Made by a program: the position numbers and the translations under genes
Shown: positions 20,424 to 31,234 of the stretch, piece after piece
How positions within the stretch are numbered: the stretch's first letter is position 1
Layout of the letters: each line of letters starts with the position of its first letter
Assembly: GCA_025506515.1 (NCBI GenBank)
Contig: CM046453.1
Span: 7,338,410-7,402,409, forward strand
Source of the DNA: Flaveria trinervia
Taxonomy: Eukaryota; Streptophyta; Magnoliopsida; Asterales; Asteraceae
Length of the DNA: 64,000 nucleotides
Reading direction: 5' to 3'
The notes under the pieces: generated by a model
The model's database searches: none
Seen by the model: only the letters and a program-made list of their open reading frames with translations
What the model was told of the DNA's origin: nothing

Positions 20424-21500
20424 ATGGCTGATAGATGGTCCATTAATCCAAAGCACAACATATGTGCTCACTTGGATCATACTACTCGGAACGGGGCCGA
20501 GTTCACAGAGATTATAGCTTTCCTTAGACGTTCCTGGATACATAAGGCTATATCTACACCTTGCACGCCCTACAGGTCATTACACCAGGCATTCTGGGAG
20601 AATGCCTCAGTTGATCGCTCTCGTGAGCCGTACAGTATACGAAGCTCCATTCTGGGTCATGATATCAAGGTTACTGCTGCTGATATCCAGAGAGTTCTTG
20701 AGTTTGGGGATGATACGAATCACCCCACCAGATTACATCCACTGACTGTGAGAGGCTGCTTCCTCAGGATCAAGTACGCTGGGGACATAAACTCGGGTGT
20801 GCTCAACAAGAGAAACCTGTGCCCCCAGTACAAGTACTTGGCGCATGTGATCCTAAAGTGCATTGCTTCGAGGAGGGGTGGGTTCGATGATCTATCAGAC
20901 CAGATTCAGAATGCCTACGTGGCACTGGTGCTGAACCACCCTTTCAGCTTTTTGAGTATGATCTTCTCTTATTTGGTGGAGAACCTGGAGGCAAAGGGGA
21001 AGGAAGGATTTTGTATGTACCCCAGGTTCCTACAGTTGATCTTCAACGAGAAGCTGCCACTTCTTCCCAAGGAGAGTCATGATGCAGTTGCTTTGGAGAT
21101 TATGGATGACATGACCTTGGGTCGGATGAGGGTGTATAGGGGCAAGCAAGTGAAGCCCCAGGTGAAGAGGTTGATTGGCCATTTGGCCAATGAGAGATAT
21201 GTGGCGCCGGGGAGACACAAATGGCGTCATGATGACAGTGATTCTGATGACGAGAGGCTACTGCTCCCAGAGCATGACTCTGATGATGACGACAGTGGGG
21301 ACGCTGGGGATGATATGCCTACTCCACCGAGAGGCTCAGTTTCTGATGTTATACCTCCAGTGTCCGCCCCAGCGGGAGACATACCCGAGTCTGCTGGTTT
21401 CCATCAGGATTTTGTTCCTGGTGAGGAGGAAGAGGAGTCGGAAGAGGAGCCCTTGACACGTACTGTGGAAGCAAGGTTGTTCCCACAGAACATGGGCTAA
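20424..21500 (+). CDS. Third ORF of the copia element (env position), function unknown
   Basis: 358 residues from the ATG at 20424 (an upstream in-frame ATG at 20409 precedes the putative splice acceptor). The N-terminal about 210 residues are a compact globular region (LHQAFWENASVD, GHDIKVTAADIQRVLEFGDD, KYLAHVILKCIASRRGGFDDL, FLSMIFSYLVENLEAK, GFCMYPRFLQLIF). The pattern recalls the plant-mobile-type extra ORF common after pol in Asteraceae copia elements; that is recollection, not a search. A C-terminal half rich in Asp/Glu/Ser follows (DSDDERLLLPEHDSDDDDSG). I see no signal peptide or transmembrane segment, so it is not envelope-like in sequence. It is uninterrupted although pol is broken. 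Confidence 0.65.
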   Translation: MADRWSINPKHNICAHLDHTTRNGAEFTEIIAFLRRSWIHKAISTPCTPYRSLHQAFWENASVDRSREPYSIRSSILGHDIKVTAADIQRVLEFGDDTNHPTRLHPLTVRGCFLRIKYAGDINSGVLNKRNLCPQYKYLAHVILKCIASRRGGFDDLSDQIQNAYVALVLNHPFSFLSMIFSYLVENLEAKGKEGFCMYPRFLQLIFNEKLPLLPKESHDAVALEIMDDMTLGRMRVYRGKQVKPQVKRLIGHLANERYVAPGRHKWRHDDSDSDDERLLLPEHDSDDDDSGDAGDDMPTPPRGSVSDVIPPVSAPAGDIPESAGFHQDFVPGEEEEESEEEPLTRTVEARLFPQNMG

Positions 21501-21639
21501 GGGCGGTTGGTGAACGCCCAAGAGACTCAGGAGAGACAGCCACTGATCCGAGTTATGCACCGGAGTCGGCTAGCAGGGTTGTAGGGGGAGCATCCACCTC
21601 AACGGGAACGAGGAGGAAAAGGATGGCTCAGCCCCATGG

Positions 21640-21915
21640 TCAGAAGAAGAAGAAAAGACGACTCACCTTCGTTACCACCACACCACCACCACTACCACTT
21701 CCACAGCCACACCATCCACCACCACAGCCACCACAGCTACTACTACCACCACCACACCTCCCACCACTATACAGATTCCATCTACCACCATATCTTTCAC
21801 TCCCACATCACCTCCACTATTTCACAGACCCATCTTCACTACAGCCACCACCACCACCACTACCCACCAAGCTGGATCCTCAGCCCATCCATCTTATACT
21901 TATGGATCACCTCTA
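21640..21915 (+). repeat. CCA/CAC-rich low-complexity tract running into the assembly gap
   Basis: Degenerate (CCACCA)n sequence, probably the 3' tail of the third ORF region read in a shifted frame (Pro/Thr/His-rich in any frame). It ends at the N run, as expected if the repeat broke the assembly. Confidence 0.7.
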
Positions 21916-22015
21916 NNNNNNNNNNNNNNNNNNNNNNNNNNNNNNNNNNNNNNNNNNNNNNNNNNNNNNNNNNNNNNNNNNNNNNNNNNNNNNNNNNNNN
22001 NNNNNNNNNNNNNNN
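21916..22015. other. Assembly gap (100 N)
   Basis: A run of exactly 100 N, the conventional placeholder for a gap of unknown size. The missing sequence should include the 3' LTR of the copia element. Confidence 0.98.
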
Positions 22016-22890
22016 ATAAATAAATAACTTTTGATAATTAAAAACATTTCTCAAAACCAAAAAAGAATTCTTGTTCGAAAAAGCTTTCTAAAGTTTACAG
22101 AAATTATGTTTAAAATATTTTAAAAAACATCTAAAATAATATTTTATAAAATACATAAAAACACTATTTTAATAAATATTTTTTAACTACACTGTTTTGG
22201 TAAATAACTTTATTATTTACACCATTTTGATTAAAAATTTGGTTAAGAACTAGAGGAGAAGTTATGTCTATTGGTTTCAACTTTTTTATATAAAAAATGT
22301 AAATTGTTGAATATTTTTAACATATAATAATAAGACAAAGTTTTGAGTTAACCGAGGTTTGACAAAAATAATAATTTTTTCTTTAAAATATTTAAAATAT
22401 CAATTACTTTCTCAAGTTGTTTCAATTTATTTTAAAAGTTTTATTATTTTGAATTTAAGTTGAAACAATAATTAAACATAATAACGAAACTTTTAGATTG
22501 AAATAAAATTAACATATAAAATTTTTAAAAGTAAAATGATGTTTTTAATCTTTTAAAAAAATTGTTATTTTTGTCAAATCTTAAAGACTAAAATTTTATT
22601 AACTTTAAACTTTTTATTCAATATTTCATTGTGATGTGGAGTCAAACAAGTTTTCGTTTGGTGCAAGCTGCCAAGTTCGAATCTTAACTCTATGGAGGAG
22701 ATTATGATTTAAAGCATTTTAATGATCTCAATCTTGTGGCTCCATTAAAATAATACGATAATGGAGTTTGTGACCGCTTGTTGGATGATGTGGAAAGCAA
22801 TGAGTGATTATATATTCAACCAAAGAGTCGTCAAAGGTCAAAGAATCGTGGAGGATGTCAAACCATTTTTTTTATTTTTCGAACGTTTAG
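22016..22890. other. AT-rich intergenic sequence right of the gap
   Basis: No gene, LTR or primer site seen. Confidence 0.5.
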
Positions 22891-22891
22891 T

Positions 22892-22975
22892 TAGTGATTA
22901 GTAAGTTAGTAATTATTAATCTATATCAAGGATTAGTGATTAGTAAGTTAGTAATTATTAATCTATATCAAGGAT
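22892..22975. repeat. 42-bp tandem duplication
   Basis: TAGTGATTAGTAAGTTAG... occurs twice head to tail (22892-22933 and 22934-22975) without visible mismatch. Confidence 0.85.
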
Positions 22976-23905
22976 TGAATCAATAACCTTTAAAAAAACA
23001 AAACCTTACACATCCCATTTAAACTATTAGATCAAATAATTAAGGTACAAGATTTACATCAAAACTCTATTAAAGTGATATTATAGTTCTAGAATGCAAA
23101 GAAAATAACTTAACTCATAAACTATGGTTATTACATAAAGTGATAGAGTGGAGTTTTTTTTTCTAATAAAAAGACACCTACGTGGATAAATCGATATCCG
23201 TCTATACGCCGTATAGGGTACCATACGCCACCATATGTGGCGTATAGGGTCGAAAACACTAAAAACGAGGAAAATTTAGGGGGCTGTAAAATTGCTATAC
23301 ATCACATATAACTCTATGACCCACCTATACGACACATATAGAGTTATACGACGCGTATAACGAATTTTGGCACGAACTACGAGGAAAATTTCATACGAGG
23401 AAAAATTCAGGGGCTGTCAAATTGTTATACGCCACATATAACCCTATACGATCCCCTATACAACACATATAGAGTTATACGACACGTATAACGAACTTCA
23501 ACACAAAGTACGAAGGAAAAGTTAGGGGACTGTAGATTGATATATGACACATATAGCCCCATACAACACATATAACCCTATACGACTCCTTTCCTATACG
23601 ACCCGTATAAGGTATATATAAATTTGATGTGTTGATTTATAATTATTGAGTGTCTAAATAACTAAACTGTTTTTTAACGATCAATCAAGTTGAAGATATA
23701 TTAATAGGCTAACAGAAAGCTTGAATTCGTATACCAAGCAAAGCATTTTACCTCGCCTTTAAACCATTAGACCAGAATCCAAATGATCAAGGTACAAGAT
23801 GTACATAAAACTCTATAAGGTGCTAGAACAGATTTAGAATGCAAAGAAAATAGCTAAACTCATAACCTATAGCTATTACATAAAAGTGGATTTTTTTGAA
23901 TGGTC
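22976..23905. repeat. Pair of about 180-bp direct repeats flanking a dyad array
   Basis: 22976-23157 and 23719-23905 are diverged direct copies. Shared landmarks in the same order are AAGGTACAAGAT, ACTCTAT, AGAATGCAAAGAAAATA and CTATTACATAAA. Between them lies the TATACG dyad minisatellite. The structure may be the two ends of an unrecognised element or a local duplication. Confidence 0.55.
23203..23611. repeat. TATACG...CGTATA dyad minisatellite
   Basis: Three diverged units of about 115-130 bp, each starting near CGAGGAAAA / CGAAGGAAAA (23266, 23396, 23511), carry about eleven dyads such as CTATACGCCGTATAGG (23202), TATACGACGCGTATA (about 23346), TATACGACACGTATA (about 23478) and TATACGACCCGTATA (about 23594). 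Half-sites are kept while the central 2-4 nt vary. Related to 8522-8701. Confidence 0.7.
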
Positions 23906-24424
23906 AAATCCAGTTGAAGATATATTATAGGCTAATCTGGTATAATTTATAATACCAATTGTTTATACATTATGGGTTTTATCATATGTTTAATGGGTTG
24001 TATTATATTTTATTTTTTTTATTTTTAATTTTTTGTTTTAAGCCAATACAGTCACATCTTTTTATAATTTAGCCTTCAATAATTTTTTATTTTCAACTTT
24101 GATCTCATATATTTGTCATATTTTACAATTTTTTTGTTTCGGCATAAATTTTCCGAGTTAATACGCTGTGACTTGCATGTGTGGTTCACGTTTTTACGTC
24201 TATTTTTACCGTTTAACGACCCCACTACAACACACGGATTCTAACTTGACTTAGTTATTGTTTTTTCTAATGTTTTATTTCTCACGTGTATGGTTCAATG
24301 TTTTTAACAATACTTTTCGTTTGGTTTTGTTATTTTCATTTTTATTTATTTTTAATACGAGTTTTACCAGTATTGATAGTCATTGACACTTATGTGACAT
24401 TGGTGCTATTTTCCATGAGTTTAC
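23906..24424. other. AT-rich intergenic, probable Helitron body
   Basis: No ORF of note. GACCCCACTACAACACACGG near 24219 looks like a degraded copy of the terminus at 24425-24458. The 5' end of any Helitron is not identified. Confidence 0.35.
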
Positions 24425-24458
24425 GCCCCCGCTGCAACGCAAAGGGCTTAATTACTAG
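24425..24458 (+). mobile_element. Helitron-type 3' terminus
   Basis: A short hairpin (GCCC 24425-24428 with GGGC 24444-24447) around CCGCTGCAACGCAAA is followed 7 nt later by CTAG (24455-24458) and then T. This is the classic plant Helitron end: GC-rich hairpin, then CTRR, inserted before T. Rolling-circle elements of this type are often non-autonomous. Confidence 0.6.
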
Positions 24459-26129
24459 TTATCTATACGCTCCAATTTAAGTTTGCCATTCCGACCTGAT
24501 TAGAGATCCACAAGAAGAGTAACACCTTAATATCTTCATATACTTTAGTTGGAAAGGTATTCTGGTTTTGAAATAAAACCCACCATGAGCAATAAACTAC
24601 CGATAAGAATAGTCATCTCCTACTTTTTTAACCTAGGCCGAGTCATCTTCTAGAATTGTGTATGGGCTAAAGACCACCAAGTGACTCAAAGGGAACCAAG
24701 TTGGTACTCACCCTAAATTGCATTAATGATGGAACAACTCAAAAAGCAATTTTGTGCGGATTCACTATCAATTAAACACCATGGGCATAGGAGATGGTAC
24801 TTTAACACCTCTAGCCTTTCTTGACAAACTCCCAATGCCAAACAACCAACTCTACTAGGTAGTCAATTAAACCATAACAAGCCCGAGCCTGAGTTGGTGA
24901 ATTTATGTCCAACAATCAATGTACGCACTGATTTGACCGAGAATACTCTTGTGAAATCCTCAAGACATCTCCATGAATCATTTGATTGGAAAAAAGTAAA
25001 TAAAAAATAAAAATTAATGCATTGATCATCATTCTAGATATGGGTGTTTGTAATTACTTCGTTAGAGAGCCTTTTCCTCAATTTACAAAAGAACCATAAC
25101 CGGTTGAAAACCTATAATGAGATAAGACCGTATTTTTAAGACTCTAGATTAAATAATGAACGAAATAAATCTGTCAACGAATGGTTGCTTAACCAAGGAG
25201 ATTTCTAGTATAAGGTATTATTCATCACCAACAACTTCTTTGCATAAACTATTGAAACACACACCCATCTTTCGAAGATTTGATGTGATCCACCAGTAAT
25301 ATTACAAGGGCCTTAAATTGATTTTCTAGCATTAAGCACCCGATCGGAGTTCTAGATATTATGAATCGATTAAATACAACACCATCATATTGATTTTGTT
25401 TCAATTCTCTCCCTCCATAGTCATTTCGTCAGTAAGACAAGATTGGTTACCAGGTCGACTCTTCCCATACCTCCATTTTATTGGTTTTAAAAAATTATCC
25501 CATGACACCCAATGTAATTTCCTATTGATCCATGTGAGCCCCATAAAAAGCCCCTCAATGAATCAGATTTTGCAACATCTTTTGTGGGATTTTGAATGTT
25601 CATAGATAGAGGGTTTTTATTTCAACAAAGCTTATTAATTCTTTAGTCTTGCGGTTACCGTTTACGAGTGTTTAGAATATTTTATGTTTGTCCAAAATAA
25701 ATGAATAGGAAAGAACCGATGACCCATGGAGTTGCTACACCAATGAAGGAATGGGACTTTTGAGAACACATCAAACCAGCCAAAAACTAGACTCCAAAAA
25801 CAAGAGGTACAATATAATAACCTTAAAGAAAACTCTATAAATGCACTACTAAAACTCTATGAATACTTCTAAATAATTTTTATATTTACTTAATTGTTTT
25901 ATATGATAAGGACATATCCAAAGATAAAACTATTTAAGGTAAGAAGCATGGATCTCCTCTTTAAGGTTAGGAGCTAAGAACTTTACATGTAATAAGTTGG
26001 TGTAAATTAGTTATAGTGTAAATTTAAAAGTATATTACTATATTATATGAACATGTGATTTACTGTTCTAACATAATTAGTTATTTTATAACTAACGAGA
26101 ATAATAAGATTAAAAACTAAAAAAAACCT
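24459..26129. other. Intergenic, no feature recognised
   Basis: Moderately AT-rich with no long ORFs. No family signature was recognised on either strand. Confidence 0.5.
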
Positions 26130-26366
26130 TGTAGCAAGAGATGAACATAGGATTGAGATCGATGCCGTACGAAGGATATATAGCAACAAACAAGTAAACA
26201 TATAAACAAATACCATATCAGATTTGAGAATACCAAAACCAAAAGTCATTAAAACAAAAAAAAAGAAAAATTAATACCTATTCTGCTACTTATGTTGTTT
26301 GTCCGGTACGATTGGATATCAGTACAACATAAAACGAGTACTCTGATAAAAGAACACTCACCCCTA
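26130..26366. mobile_element. Degraded MITE-like copy related to 6102-6313
   Basis: Shares GAGATGAAC...GAGATCGATGCCGTACGAAGG and later CGGTACGATTGGATATCAGTAC-type words with the MITE at 6102, and ends near CTCACCCCTAA. The inverted termini are poor. Confidence 0.3.
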
Positions 26367-26958
26367 AATAACACATGATCTATTTTGTTAGGAAGTGCAC
26401 AATATGTATTTGGAGTAAAGAAACATAATTCTAAAGAAAGAAATAAGTACTCTCATTGGCTATCGTCAACATAATAAATGAAATGTGATAACTTATCTTT
26501 TTCTTCACAAATCACGGTTAGAGAAGTATTCAATTTGATCCATGTTGATTTGATAATTTTTGTAACTAAAATAGTGATCGTGTTTTTCCATGAACATTAA
26601 AAGTAGATAAAAAATAACATACAAAACCACTTAGAATTTCAAATAGTTAAATTTAAACTTTTGTTAAGATATGTTCACACTATAACAACTTAATTTTTTT
26701 TAAACGACTGGTTAATTTTTAATTGTTAGTATCACCAAGTTAATAAAATTTACTCGTATCAAAGATTTAACCTTGACGCTATTGGTTTATAACAAGTTAC
26801 TAGAAGTTGTAAATTAGTTGTGATATAATCGGATACAAATATGCTCCATTGATTACAGTATCTCCTTCATCCCAAACCTCCGGCCATCAATCTCACCGTC
26901 GCCGGCGCCGGCGCCGGAGACCCCTTTCTCCTTTTCTTCTTCTTACAAAAACTTTCCC
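26367..26958 (+). promoter_or_regulatory. Upstream region and 5' UTR of PEX2
   Basis: AT-rich to about 26840, then a C/T-rich leader with a GCCGGCGCCGGCGCCGG tract at about 26900. The leader's C/T richness is typical of plant 5' UTRs. No TATA box is assigned with confidence. Confidence 0.4.
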
Positions 26959-29900
26959 ATGACAGAAACCCTAGCATCAACGTCATCTTCGACGGCATCC
27001 GGTGGCGCTCCGCCGCTCGAATCAACATGGATGAATGCTTATGAAAGATTATCACCTCGTTGGCAATCGTCTGCTCTTTCTCCACAGGTAAGATTCCACA
27101 AATTGATTTGTTGGTTTTGGGGTTTTTAGGGTTTGCGGTTTGCTCCGTGTTGCTTTAAGTGAAGTTGTGTGTGTAGTGATTAACAGATTATAGTGTCACG
27201 AGCATGGAGTTTGATACTTGATGTTTGGAATTGAGATTAGGATTACTTAATTTGAGCTATACGATGAATTTAGCTCAATTTTGGTTTTAGGCGATGGAAA
27301 TTAGGGTTCCTAAGTGCACCTGTAAGATTGATAAGCTGTTTTTTTACGATTATTTTAGTGATGTTCATGTTGAATTTGATATCTCTCTGGAGATTTTTAT
27401 TCTTGTTAAGTGTTCATGAACACATGTTCTCTGAATTTGGTGATTTCCCACATATTATCCTTTAAGTATGGTTAGTGATTAAATTTTGAAGAATACTTTC
27501 TGTTAAATTGGGTGGAATGAATCTTCTTTTTGTATAATTGTTTGCAGTCTGCAATTCCAATCGCGATATCCAGAGTTAACCAGGTGGATGCAGGAAGGCT
27601 CGATATCGAAATGTCGGCCATGCTGAAGGAACAAATGGTTAAGGTCTTCTCTGTAATGAAGGTATATCACATCACATACTTATATATATTCTGTTTACTT
27701 ATGTGTTCACAAATTTTAGTTTCTTAGTCATGTTGGATTGGTGTTAGCCAGTTCCACCCTTTTGGGGTTTTCCATTATCACTATTTCAAAATTCAGCTGT
27801 AATGTTTTCTTTTGGAGGTTAATTTGCTACAATTGTCTTTTTCCGATTAGCCAGGATTATTATTTCAATACGAAGCAGAACTTGATGCTTTTCTTGAGTT
27901 TCTTATTTGGAGGTTCTCAATTTGGGTTGATAAACCTACACCAGGAAATGCTCTCATGAATCTGAGATATAGAGATGAGCGCGCCACAGATGTGAGAGGA
28001 AAAAGTAAGAGTCTTTAAGCATGCCATCTATGTTAACTTCATTTTCAGTGCAGAACTTAACTTTTTTCCCCCTATATATCTAGCCACACAATACTTTACG
28101 TTACACCTTATGGTTTTCGTTAATGTTAATCTACAGTTAGGACAGGGTTAGAGGGACCTGGACTCACTGTTTATCAGAAATTATGGTATTGTGTTGCCAC
28201 AGTCGGGGGCCAGTATATCTGGACTCGCTTGCAATCCTTTTCTGCTTTCCGACAATGGGGTGATTCTGAACAGGTATCTTGCGTTCAATCATTATATCTT
28301 AACTCGAATAACAGGTTTTTGATGATGAAATTGAAGAAATAATATCCTTTTTCCATTCTTATGTTTCTGTCTTTACCTTTTTGAATGTTTGTTTTTTGAA
28401 CAGAGGTCACTAGCTCGTCGAGCATGGCTTATAGTACAACGTATTGAGGGATTTTATAAAGCTGCATCTTTTACTAATCTGCTTGTGTTTCTTTACACGG
28501 GAAGGTATGTTATATCTTCTTGTAAAATTCCTATTTATTTCCTTACGGATTTTTAATTTTTAAATACAGGTATAGAAATCTTATCGAGCGGGCTTTACAA
28601 GCAAGACTTGTTTATGGGAGTCCTCATATGAACCGTGCTGTTAGTTTTGAGTATATGAACAGGCAATTAGTTTGGAACGAATTTTCGGTAATTTTCATAT
28701 TTATTTGATCATCATATTACTATTTCAAGAACATATAACAAAGTACACCGTACTTTTCCTGGTTTGTTCATGGCTGTCTATCTTTTATTTTTCTTATATT
28801 TTTAATTTTTCCAGGAAATGTTGCTGTTGCTTCTCCCCCTTCTGAATTCATCTTCCATGAAGAATTTTCTGAGTCCATTTTCAAAGGGTAAATCTTCAGG
28901 TTCAAATGGCGATGAGACGCTATGCCCCATTTGTCAGACCAATCCAACAACAGTTTATCTTGCTCTTCCTTGCCAGCACAGGTCAGCCTTCATTACCAGT
29001 TTTAAAATTTAGATAACTATTTCCAAAATTCTTATTCTACCTTCTTTAGTTTCCTTGATATACGTTAAGGTGGCAAAACAAGGTGGGTCGTGATAGGATT
29101 GGGCTGTCCTATCATTACACTTCTTTTATAAGTTATGCATGTGATTTGATAACATAGAACTATATTATTATCGTCCTAGTATATTTCTTTTATATAAAAC
29201 AATTTAAGAGTTTTTAAATATTTGAGTACACTTTTGGAGACCTTTGATCTATTCTTTCCATTTGGCCTGTTTTCTTCATAGGCAATTTTTCTATTTACCC
29301 GTTGGACATTTATTAGTAGAAACGTAGAATACCAACCTAAATCTTTTTTTATTTTTTTTGTATTTTTTCATATAAAGGATTAAAGGGTTAACCCTAATTT
29401 GATATCAACTTGTGTTCAACACAATGCCTAATTTGATATCAACTTTTGTCTATGATTTCATGGATCCAACTGTTTGAAAGTCAGAAAATGGTTAGCATAG
29501 GGAGGCAATTACAGTGACATGTATACCATCTTATCCATTTATCTTGTGGGTTTTCTCCTTCTTAAGAAGTGGCAAATTGGCAGGCAGGTGGGTTGGGTAA
29601 TGGTCAAAATGAACAATCTTGGCACTAGTCGGGTTTACCCCGAAATCCTTTTACATCATAGTAGGATTTCATCTTCTGAATCTCAAAGAACCATGAAGGT
29701 TCATCGACTCTAAGGAAAACATCACGCTGCTACAATTTCATGATATGTGATTTCGTCATAAAGCTTTCTGAAATGTGTGTTTATTTGCTTGATTGTTCTT
29801 AGAATTTTTGAAAAATATTCAAGAAATGAAAAGGGTTAGAGTATTGAGGTCATTTTACTTGGACAAGGACCAAAGTGCAAGCGACTACAGATTAGGTGTA

Positions 29901-30426
29901 AGTCTCGTAAGTAGCTTTAAGGAGGGATGCCCATGGCTTGACCCCTTGACCTTAAAGTCACAAAACAACCACCTTATTAGCTACTCCAAGGCCCGCCCTC
30001 ATTTGAATAAAATAACAAAGAGGTTTTATACATCAAAGATACACTTTGGGTGGTTTTTGACCATTTTCATTTAAGCTAATCTTTTTTCTTTTTAAATTAT
30101 TTTAAAAGATAATCGAGCAAAACACAGCATGCATCAACATATAGCTACCATACACATCATCATAGCACAGATGTTTTTCAAGAATCCTAATAACAACCAT
30201 AACTGTATACAGATTGTTGAACCATAAAAGTGATTTTGTGAACGACGAACCATCATTGTGATTTAGCTGACAATCGTAACGTGTTTTTGTGACCGACAGG
30301 TACTGTTATTACTGTCTTAGAACAAGGTGTGCTGCAGCTCCATCGTTCCGGTGCTCCAGATGCAGTGAACCGGTTGTTGCAATGCAACGGCATGGTGGTT
30401 CCATAAACACCGAGAAGAATGACTAG
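26959..30426 (+). CDS. PEX2: Peroxisome biogenesis protein 2 (PEX2), RING ubiquitin ligase
   Basis: Peroxisomal membrane RING-type E3 subunit. With PEX10 and PEX12 it ubiquitinates the import receptor PEX5 for recycling. Eight exons by frame and GT-AG sites: 26959-27087, 27548-27661, 27851-28004, 28137-28273, 28404-28504, 28570-28687, 28815-28981, 30300-30426. They join without any break to 348 residues (Arabidopsis PEX2 is about 333). Landmarks are SRVNQVDAGRLDIEMSAMLK (exon 2), FLIWRFSIWVDKPTPGNALM (exon 3), GLEGPGLT and GGQYIWTRLQSF (exon 4), SPHMNRAVSFEYMNRQLVWN (exon 6), and a C-terminal C3HC4 RING split over exons 7 and 8 (CPIC..., CQHR, then YCYYC, RCAAAPSFRCSRC). The start is the first ATG giving a conserved frame. 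The last intron is long (1.3 kb). Confidence 0.95.
28982..30299 (+). other. Long last intron of PEX2
   Basis: 1318 bp separating the two halves of the RING domain. It holds a short direct repeat, (C)TAATTTGATATCAACTT (near 29393 and 29430), but no recognisable transposon ends or ORF with protein similarity. Confidence 0.6.
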
Positions 30427-31234
30427 TTTATTAGGAGAATAGTGCAAAGTGTGGGTTTTATGTTAAATCTGGGATTAATATTTTCTTTGAAAACAAAACA
30501 AATCAAATCAAATCAAATCAATTCAGATCAAAATTATTAAATTAATTGGTTATTTAATTATTATGTTTAAATTAGTTTATAATAGCAGTGATAAAGTGGT
30601 TATTTGATTATTTTGTTTAATTTAGTTTGTAGTAGCGGTGATAGTGGATCGGGTATAAGACATGTTTGGTTAATTATCTCAGCCGCGTACTTATTGTAAT
30701 ATTATTTTGATAATTACATATAAACAAAATAAAGGAAAATGGCAATTTTAACATGAAGGGAGAATGCGTTCACTAAATGCCACTAGGGGACGATTATGCG
30801 TGACAACTTATAAAATAAGAAATATTTCTTGTGATTATTAAAGTTTAAAGTTTAAGGATAAAACATATAATAAGTTTGTATCAACATAAATGACGAAAAG
30901 TATAATTTACTTATCAATCATATGCATTTCTGCATGAAATAAAAAAAAGTAGTGAAGGAGCAAAAGCGATAATAGTTTTTATTAACAGTGTTGTCTACAC
31001 TCCCCGATAAAATTTGAATTCTATTCTTGTTTAAGAAATAAACTTGATATAAAACATCAATGGACTTACAAACGATCATATGTTCACTCAAACTTTCAGC
31101 AATCATATATAAACAAGCTTATTACTGTAAATAACTATTCATATATGAATAACTTTAAAAGATTTGTAACAAGTTTAAAGCTTTTTATAACTATCAAGCT
31201 CATCCTAGAGCACTCGAAAAACACTGGTTAACCC
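30427..31234. other. Convergent intergenic region between PEX2 and the EMF1-like gene
   Basis: Shared 3' flank. Contains an imperfect about 55-bp tandem duplication (TTATTTAATTATTATGTTTAA..., about 30549 and 30600) and a CAAAT repeat near 30500. Nothing else recognised. Confidence 0.55.

Larger units (their letters stand above)
9689..22015 (+). mobile_element. Large Ty1/copia retrotransposon (Sirevirus-like layout), 3' end lost in an assembly gap
   Basis: Order: 5' LTR, initiator-Met-type primer site, gag with zinc knuckle, second gag-like segment with coiled coil and second knuckle, protease, integrase, reverse transcriptase, RNase H, a long non-coding spacer, and a third ORF. Integrase before RT is the copia order. 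An extra ORF after pol and a long gag are features of the Sirevirus group (established knowledge). Pol is broken by stops and frameshifts, so this copy is not autonomous. The 3' LTR is not visible: the N run (21916-22015) interrupts the element and sequence after it is unrelated AT-rich DNA. The right boundary given is therefore the gap end. Confidence 0.85.

Noticed and set aside
21623..22027. His/Pro-rich proteins crossing the N run
   Set aside because: Composition of a CCA repeat and translation of unknown bases.
27738..27959. Small hydrophobic protein gene
   Set aside because: Intron sequence plus exon 3 of PEX2 read in the wrong frame.
28818..29012. Separate small RING-like protein gene
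   Set aside because: It is exon 7 of PEX2 running into its intron.
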